Source: an uncultured Clostridiaceae bacterium (GTDB taxonomy: Bacteria; Bacillota; Clostridia; TANB77; CAG-508). Taken from it: a stretch of 8,954 nt of DNA. Positions 5,456-8,954 of the stretch are shown one piece after another (position 1 is the stretch's first letter; each line of letters starts with the position of its first letter). The DNA lies in NCBI GenBank assembly GCA_958417695.1, contig CATZDQ010000061.1, forward strand, positions 1-8,954, read 5' to 3'. The position numbers and the translations under genes were made by a program. The notes below the pieces were generated by a model. That model made no database searches, was not told the origin of the DNA, and worked only from the letters and a program-made list of their open reading frames with translations.

Positions 5456-6179
5456 AATTATTTAAATCCTCCATAAATTTAGTTTTGTACTTGGGTCCAA
5501 TATAACATTTTAAATCTTCTGTACTATCAAAGTTTTGTTCAAAGGTAATTAAATTACCATTAGGGTCTACATTATTAATCTTATTAATATTAGCAATATA
5601 AGACTTGTGACACCTAACAAAATTTTCAGGTAATTCTTCCTCTAATTTCTTAAAAGAGCCATAAGTTTCATAGGTCCTAGTGTCTGTATAAAAAACTAAT
5701 TTCATTCCATCTTTACGAATATAGCGAATGTTATCTTGACAAATGATGGTATTTTTATTATTAATACGTATAAATGTTTTTTTCTTAGGACTGGTAGTAG
5801 TAATATCATCTACTAATCTTAAAAGTGTGTCTTCTAATCTGTCGATAGCAATAGGCTTAGGTAAAAAATCAAAAGTTTTGTATTTGTAGGCTATTAAAAT
5901 ATATTCTAGATGTGCACTAGTAAAGATAATATAAATTTCTTTATTCTTTTTTCTAACAATATTTGCTACATCGAGTCCGGAAATTTTAGATTTTAAATCG
6001 ATATCCAAGAATAAAACATTAGCAGTATGGTCTTGTAAGAAGTCTAATACGCCCTCCGCCGTTAAAGATTGAAATGAAATTTCAGCATCTAAATCATGTT
6101 GAATAAAAAGCGATTCCAGCATTTTAGAGAGTCTATCTAAGACTACTTTATTATCATCACAAACAACAAAACTTAACAT
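5415..6179 (-). CDS. agrA: AgrA-like LytTR response regulator
   Basis: This 254-residue cytoplasmic regulator has a receiver domain (1 to about 125) and a LytTR DNA-binding domain (about 135-240). Receiver residues are complete: acidic pair D8-D9 (CDDN), phospho-acceptor D59 (FLDID), T87 (FTSAH) and K108 (LPKP). The LytTR domain shows FIRINNKNTIICQDNIRYI and the conserved RCHKSYIANINKI at about 189-201. I chose the ATG at 6179, with a G-rich site at 6187-6192, over the in-frame GTG at 6194, which lies outside the conserved MLSFVVCDD start. It is the first gene of the minus-strand operon, driven by the promoter at 6270-6298, and overlaps the start of agrC1. Placement beside AgrC-type kinases and agrBD makes AgrA the natural name; its DNA targets are not identifiable here. 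Confidence 0.92.
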   Translation of the reverse strand: MLSFVVCDDNKVVLDRLSKMLESLFIQHDLDAEISFQSLTAEGVLDFLQDHTANVLFLDIDLKSKISGLDVANIVRKKNKEIYIIFTSAHLEYILIAYKYKTFDFLPKPIAIDRLEDTLLRLVDDITTTSPKKKTFIRINNKNTIICQDNIRYIRKDGMKLVFYTDTRTYETYGSFKKLEEELPENFVRCHKSYIANINKINNVDPNGNLITFEQNFDSTEDLKCYIGPKYKTKFMEDLNNYGYFTDRLDGTNY

Positions 6180-6269
6180 TTTTTTATCCCCCACGTTAAG
6201 GTAACTTATATAATAGAATATAATTTGACATATATGTATAAATTACCTAAATTTTCCAATTTATAATAC

Positions 6270-6298
6270 ATAATAATGCATATTTTTTAGAATGTCAA
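6270..6298 (-). promoter_or_regulatory. sigma-A-type promoter of the agrA-agrC1-agrC2 operon
   Basis: On the minus strand a perfect TTGACA (6298-6293) is followed after exactly 17 bases by TATTAT (6275-6270), one base off the consensus TATAAT. The predicted transcript start is near 6263, giving a leader of roughly 80 bases before the regulator ATG. The promoter looks strong and should give basal expression of the sensing genes without an activator. Confidence 0.75.
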
Positions 6299-6325
6299 TA
6301 GATATTTAAAGATAAAAAATAAATT

Positions 6326-6353
6326 CTTGTCGAAACTTGTAGAAATCTTGTGG
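6326..6353 (+). promoter_or_regulatory. three phased CTTGT repeats including a Spo0A-box-like site
   Basis: CTTGTCGAAA (6326), CTTGTAGAAAT (6336) and CTTGTGG (6347) are direct repeats spaced 10 and 11 bases apart, about one helical turn, so a protein could bind all three on one DNA face. The first contains TGTCGAA (6328-6334), a perfect match to the 0A-box core TGNCGAA; the second, TGTAGAA, has one mismatch. The cluster lies some 30 bases upstream of the agrA -35 element and about 140 bases upstream of pdaA, so it could act on either divergent gene. The binding protein is unproven. Confidence 0.45.
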
Positions 6354-6436
6354 CGCTAAGAAAAGAAAATACAATATTATGTAATAAAAATATACCGATA
6401 AGTTAAACGGATAAAGGACACATAAAATAGAAGTAG

Positions 6437-6467
6437 AAATATAAGAGTATATTTCCTTATTATACTA
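6437..6467 (+). promoter_or_regulatory. possible late-sporulation (sigma-G-like) promoter of pdaA
   Basis: TATACTA (6461-6467) differs by one base from the sigma-G -10 consensus CATACTA. An AAATA at 6437-6441 lies 19 bases upstream, a poor -35 match. The predicted start would leave a leader of about 20 bases before the ATG at 6494, enough for the gaggtga site at 6481. A six-pair inverted repeat (AGTATA/TATACT, 6446-6466) overlaps it. The call rests partly on pdaA being forespore-expressed in Bacillus subtilis. Confidence 0.25.
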
Positions 6468-6493
6468 CATATAATGTTTTGAGGTGAAAGAGA

Positions 6494-7318
6494 ATGTCAG
6501 TTCGAAAAGAAAAAAGTATTTTTTATTTAGCTAGTGTCTTAATTATTGCAGCTTTTACATTTAGTATCGTATCCTATACGCAAAAACAGGATATAATCGC
6601 AACTAGTGGAAGTGTCATAGAAAGTAAAAGCAATCAAAAGATAGAGTGGGGGATAAAAAGGAACGATAATCATGAACAACCAGATTTGGGAAGTAAAAAT
6701 AGAAGAATAATTGATGAAAATAATGGAATTGCTATGGGGAGTAAAGAATATAAATATGTATATTTAACTTTTGATGAAGGGTATGAAGCCGGGTATACTG
6801 AGAAAATTTTAGAGGTGTTAAAACAAAATGAGGTAAAAGCTACTTTTTTTATTACTGCACACTATGTTAATACACAGCCAGATTTAGTAAGAAAAATGAT
6901 AGAAGAAGGGCATACCATAGGCAACCATACTGTAAATCATAAAAGTATGCCATCTTTAACAACCGAACAAATTAAAAAAGAGGTTATGGACTTACATACG
7001 TCTATTTATAATCAATTTGGTTATGAGATGAAATATATTAGGCCACCTAAAGGAGAATATAGCGAAAAGAGTGTGGCTTATTGTAACACTTTAGGTTATA
7101 CAACTGTCATGTGGTCTTTTGCTTATGACGACTGGAATGAAAATGCTCAAAGAGGAGAAGCTTATGCAAAACAGAAAATATTAGATAATGTACATAATGG
7201 AGCTGTTATTTTACTACATGGTAATTCAAAAGATAATACCAATGTATTAGATGCATGTATTAAAGAAATTAAGAATGAAGGATATACCTTTAGGTCATTA
7301 GATGACTTTGTAAGATAA
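6494..7318 (+). CDS. pdaA: PdaA-like polysaccharide deacetylase (spore cortex muramic lactam synthesis)
   Basis: This 274-residue carbohydrate-esterase-4 protein should deacetylate N-acetylmuramic acid in cortex peptidoglycan so that muramic delta-lactam can form, the structure spores need for germination-time cortex lysis. An N-terminal hydrophobic segment (about 8-28) anchors or exports it. The EWGIKR and TFDEGYEAGYT patterns (T92-T102) are specific to the PdaA group. CE4 residues are visible: D94, zinc ligands H145 and H149 in NHTVNH, RPPKGEYS (183-190) and LLH with H242. The second acidic position of motif 1 is Glu (E95) rather than the usual Asp. The start is fixed by gaggtga at 6481-6487. 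The gene is transcribed divergently from agrA and ends at its own terminator, so it is probably monocistronic. It is evidence that the organism sporulates. Confidence 0.9.
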   Translation: MSVRKEKSIFYLASVLIIAAFTFSIVSYTQKQDIIATSGSVIESKSNQKIEWGIKRNDNHEQPDLGSKNRRIIDENNGIAMGSKEYKYVYLTFDEGYEAGYTEKILEVLKQNEVKATFFITAHYVNTQPDLVRKMIEEGHTIGNHTVNHKSMPSLTTEQIKKEVMDLHTSIYNQFGYEMKYIRPPKGEYSEKSVAYCNTLGYTTVMWSFAYDDWNENAQRGEAYAKQKILDNVHNGAVILLHGNSKDNTNVLDACIKEIKNEGYTFRSLDDFVR

Positions 7319-7357
7319 AAAAGAGGCATATAGTTAAAACTATATGTCTTTTGTTTT
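7319..7357 (+). terminator. intrinsic terminator of pdaA
   Basis: The arm at 7321-7333 pairs with 7340-7352 (13 pairs including two G-T) around the loop ttaaaa, followed by a T-rich tail (cttttgtttt). The stem starts two bases after the pdaA stop codon. The A-rich left flank means it may also work weakly on the minus strand. The remaining stretch to 7489 is AT-rich; I see no convincing promoter there for yqfC. Confidence 0.85.
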
Positions 7358-7489
7358 AGATGAAAGTAATAGCAAAAATTTAGAATGTTTTTTCTTTTAA
7401 AAATAACAGGCATAATCTAGTACTAAAGAAAATAAGATATAAAGAACGAAATAGAAAAGAGTAAGAAAGTCAAAAGAAAGAGGTGGCTT

Positions 7490-7801
7490 ATGAGAAAAAC
7501 AAAGTCTAGAAAAAGGCAGAATCGATTAGAAGAACTATTAGAGATTCCTAAGGAAATATCCTCACAAGAAGCTAAAATTACAGTGGTTGGATTTGAGCAA
7601 ATGTTAATAGAAAACTATAAAGGCATTTTAGAATACCAAGAGTTTTATATTCGAATTAGTACCCATATTGGTATTGTAAATGTAAATGGCTTTAATTTAA
7701 AGTTAGAAGAGATGACTAGCGATGACATCATGGTAAAGGGAAAAATTGAAAGTATCGATTTTGAAAATCAAGTAGATGAAGGGGAAGAGTCATGTACATA
7801 A
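7490..7801 (+). CDS. yqfC: sporulation protein YqfC
   Basis: This small (103-residue) protein matches the YqfC family by length, sequence character (LEELLEIPKEI...KITVVGFEQMLIENYKGILEYQEFYIRI, then GIVNVNGFNLKLEEMTSDDIMVKGKIESI) and by its position before yqfD. Family members are known as members of the mother-cell sigma-E regulon in Bacillus subtilis; the molecular role is not established. The protein has a very basic N-terminus (MRKTKSRKRQNR) and a beta-rich body ending in a repeated I-x-G/K-x-I pattern like that of the YabP/YqfC group. There is no signal peptide or membrane segment. A good gaggtgg lies four bases before the ATG. Its last ten bases overlap the start of yqfD, implying coupled translation. 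Confidence 0.88.
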   Translation: MRKTKSRKRQNRLEELLEIPKEISSQEAKITVVGFEQMLIENYKGILEYQEFYIRISTHIGIVNVNGFNLKLEEMTSDDIMVKGKIESIDFENQVDEGEESCT

Positions 7802-8954
7802 AAATACTACTAAATTATTTATTAGGTTATGTTCATATAGAAGTAGAAGGCTATTTTATAGAGCGTTTTATTAATTTGTGTATTAGTAAACACATTTTAC
7901 TATGGAATAGTAAAAGAAAAAAGTCTACTTTATTATATACCAATATGAGTATTCGTGATTTTAGAAATATAAGTGCCATTGCTAAACAAGCAAAATGTAA
8001 AGTAAAAATAAAAGCTAAAAAAGGGCTTCCCTTTATATTTCATAAATATAAAAAAAGAAAGTTATTTTTTGTATTCTTATTGCTAATATTTATAGGTATT
8101 ATGTCTTTATCTAATTTTGTATGGAATATAGAAATTACAGGAAATACCACAATTCCTACAGAAGAATTATTGCGAACGATACAAGAAGAAGGATTAACAG
8201 TTGGTAAATTAAAAAGTAGTATTGATAGTAAAGAAATCATCAATAAAATACGATTAGATAGAAATGATATTGCATGGGTTGGAATTGAATTGCAAGGAAC
8301 AAATGTCATTGTGAAAGTAGTGGAGGCTGATAAAAAACCAGAGATTGTAAATGAGGAAGAGTATTGTAATATTGTTGCAACAAAACCGGGAATTATTGTG
8401 AAAGTAGACGCGCTAAATGGTACACCCCTAGTAAAAGAGGGAGATACGGTAAAAGCAGGAACCGTTTTAGTAGGTGGGTTCTTAGAAGGTAAATATACAG
8501 GTACTAGATATGTACATGCAAATGGCCAAGTACAGGCAAAAGTTTGGTATTCCGAAACACAAAAAGTAGAGTTAAAACAAGTGCAAAGAAAGAGGACTGG
8601 AAACGCGGAAACGAAATATTCCGTAAAATTAAATAATTTTCCAATAAATTTATATAAAACACTTTCAAAATTTGAAAAGTATGATACAATAATAGAGGAT
8701 AATAAATTAAAATTATTTTCAGATTTTTATTTGCCAATAGAAGTAAGTAAAATAACGAATTATGAAATAAAAGAAGAACCAATTGAATATAGCATAGAAG
8801 AAGCAAAACAAATGGCAGAAAAACAAGCAAAACAAGTCTTGGATGGGCAAATTGCAAATAAGGAAAATATTTTAAATACCTATATTAACTATCAGCAAAC
8901 GGAAGATACAATAGAGGCTGAGGTGATATATGAGGTACTTGAAGAAATTGGGAC
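7792..8954 (+). CDS. yqfD: sporulation protein YqfD (3' end beyond window)
   Basis: The frame stays open from ATG 7792 to the window edge, giving 387 residues of a protein that is about 398 residues in Bacillus subtilis, so only a short tail is missing. The start has ggggaagag just upstream. An N-terminal cytoplasmic part (1-88, YVHIEVEGYFIERFINLC...) is followed by one membrane segment at about 90-110 (KLFFVFLLLIFIGIMSLS), then an extracytoplasmic region. That region begins with a POTRA-like stretch (112-178, WNIEITGNTTIPTEELLRTI) and continues with a barrel-sandwich-like stretch (193-228, PGIIVKV...VKEGDTVKAGTVL). The C-terminal third is rich in Lys, Glu and Gln. The family is required for efficient sporulation and is sigma-E controlled in Bacillus; its exact mechanism is not settled. 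Translation is probably coupled to yqfC. Confidence 0.9.
   Translation, partial: MYIKILLNYLLGYVHIEVEGYFIERFINLCISKHILLWNSKRKKSTLLYTNMSIRDFRNISAIAKQAKCKVKIKAKKGLPFIFHKYKKRKLFFVFLLLIFIGIMSLSNFVWNIEITGNTTIPTEELLRTIQEEGLTVGKLKSSIDSKEIINKIRLDRNDIAWVGIELQGTNVIVKVVEADKKPEIVNEEEYCNIVATKPGIIVKVDALNGTPLVKEGDTVKAGTVLVGGFLEGKYTGTRYVHANGQVQAKVWYSETQKVELKQVQRKRTGNAETKYSVKLNNFPINLYKTLSKFEKYDTIIEDNKLKLFSDFYLPIEVSKITNYEIKEEPIEYSIEEAKQMAEKQAKQVLDGQIANKENILNTYINYQQTEDTIEAEVIYEVLEEIG

Noticed and set aside
6225..6253. Plus-strand TTGACA as a pdaA promoter
   Set aside because: The hexamer 17 bases downstream (TAAATT) is a poor -10 and the site is some 270 bases from the gene.
6468..6475. CATATAAT as a sigma-E -10 element for pdaA
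   Set aside because: Transcription would start inside the ribosome-binding site, leaving no usable leader.
7162..7413. Minus-strand open frame across the end of pdaA
   Set aside because: It crosses the pdaA terminator and is antisense to a clear gene.
7411..7418. CATAATCT as a sigma-E -10 element for yqfC
   Set aside because: Only five of eight bases fit and no -35 element occurs at the right spacing.
8040..8857. Two minus-strand open frames within yqfD
   Set aside because: Both are antisense to an uninterrupted yqfD frame; hydrophobic content reflects complementary AT-rich codons.
1..8954. tRNA, rRNA, CRISPR array, transposase or riboswitch
   Set aside because: I looked on both strands and saw no repeat-spacer array, transposase-like frame, or recognisable structured RNA beyond the hairpins listed.

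Overview
The window looks like chromosomal DNA from a low-GC, spore-forming Firmicute, most likely class Clostridia. The evidence is the strong A+T bias, AGA-dominated arginine codons, purine-rich Shine-Dalgarno sites before nearly every gene, and three sporulation-type genes (a PdaA-like deacetylase, YqfC and YqfD). I cannot name a genus or species from the sequence.

Layout. (1) Positions 86-1645 (+) hold a two-gene RNA-modification operon: a PUA-less RlmI-like SAM methyltransferase followed, with no gap, by an RluA-family pseudouridine synthase without an S4 domain. It is closed by a hairpin terminator. (2) Positions 1797-2612 (+) encode the signal half of an agr-type quorum-sensing system: AgrB, the membrane peptidase that processes the signal, and a 39-residue AgrD pre-peptide that is easy to miss because of its size. 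(3) A bidirectional terminator at 2646-2680 separates this from the convergent response half (2688-6179, -). In transcription order that half is a LytTR response regulator (AgrA-like), a full-length GHKL histidine kinase (AgrC1), and a second, tandemly duplicated kinase (AgrC2). AgrC2 is split by one extra base between its phospho-acceptor histidine and its ATPase domain. (4) Positions 6195-6493 form a divergent intergenic region with a strong sigma-A-like promoter for the agrA operon, three phased CTTGT repeats that include a perfect Spo0A-box-like heptamer, and the start region of pdaA. (5) Positions 6494-7318 (+) are pdaA, the cortex muramic-lactam deacetylase, with its own terminator. (6) Positions 7490-8954 (+) are yqfC and yqfD, overlapping by 10 bases; yqfD runs off the window.

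How it works together (inference from family knowledge): AgrB cleaves AgrD and helps form a cyclic thiolactone around Cys20. The exported peptide is sensed by AgrC1, and perhaps by AgrC2, which phosphorylate the LytTR regulator. The locus sits beside sporulation genes, and TGTCGAA heptamers lie upstream of agrB and in the agrA/pdaA intergenic region, so a link between peptide signalling and sporulation is plausible but unproven.

The most unusual points are the AgrC2 frameshift, which falls exactly on a UUU-CGG context resembling known +1 recoding sites; two receptor kinases for one visible signal peptide; a predicted signal ring larger than the usual five residues; and a 21-position hairpin directly before the AgrC2 ribosome-binding site.
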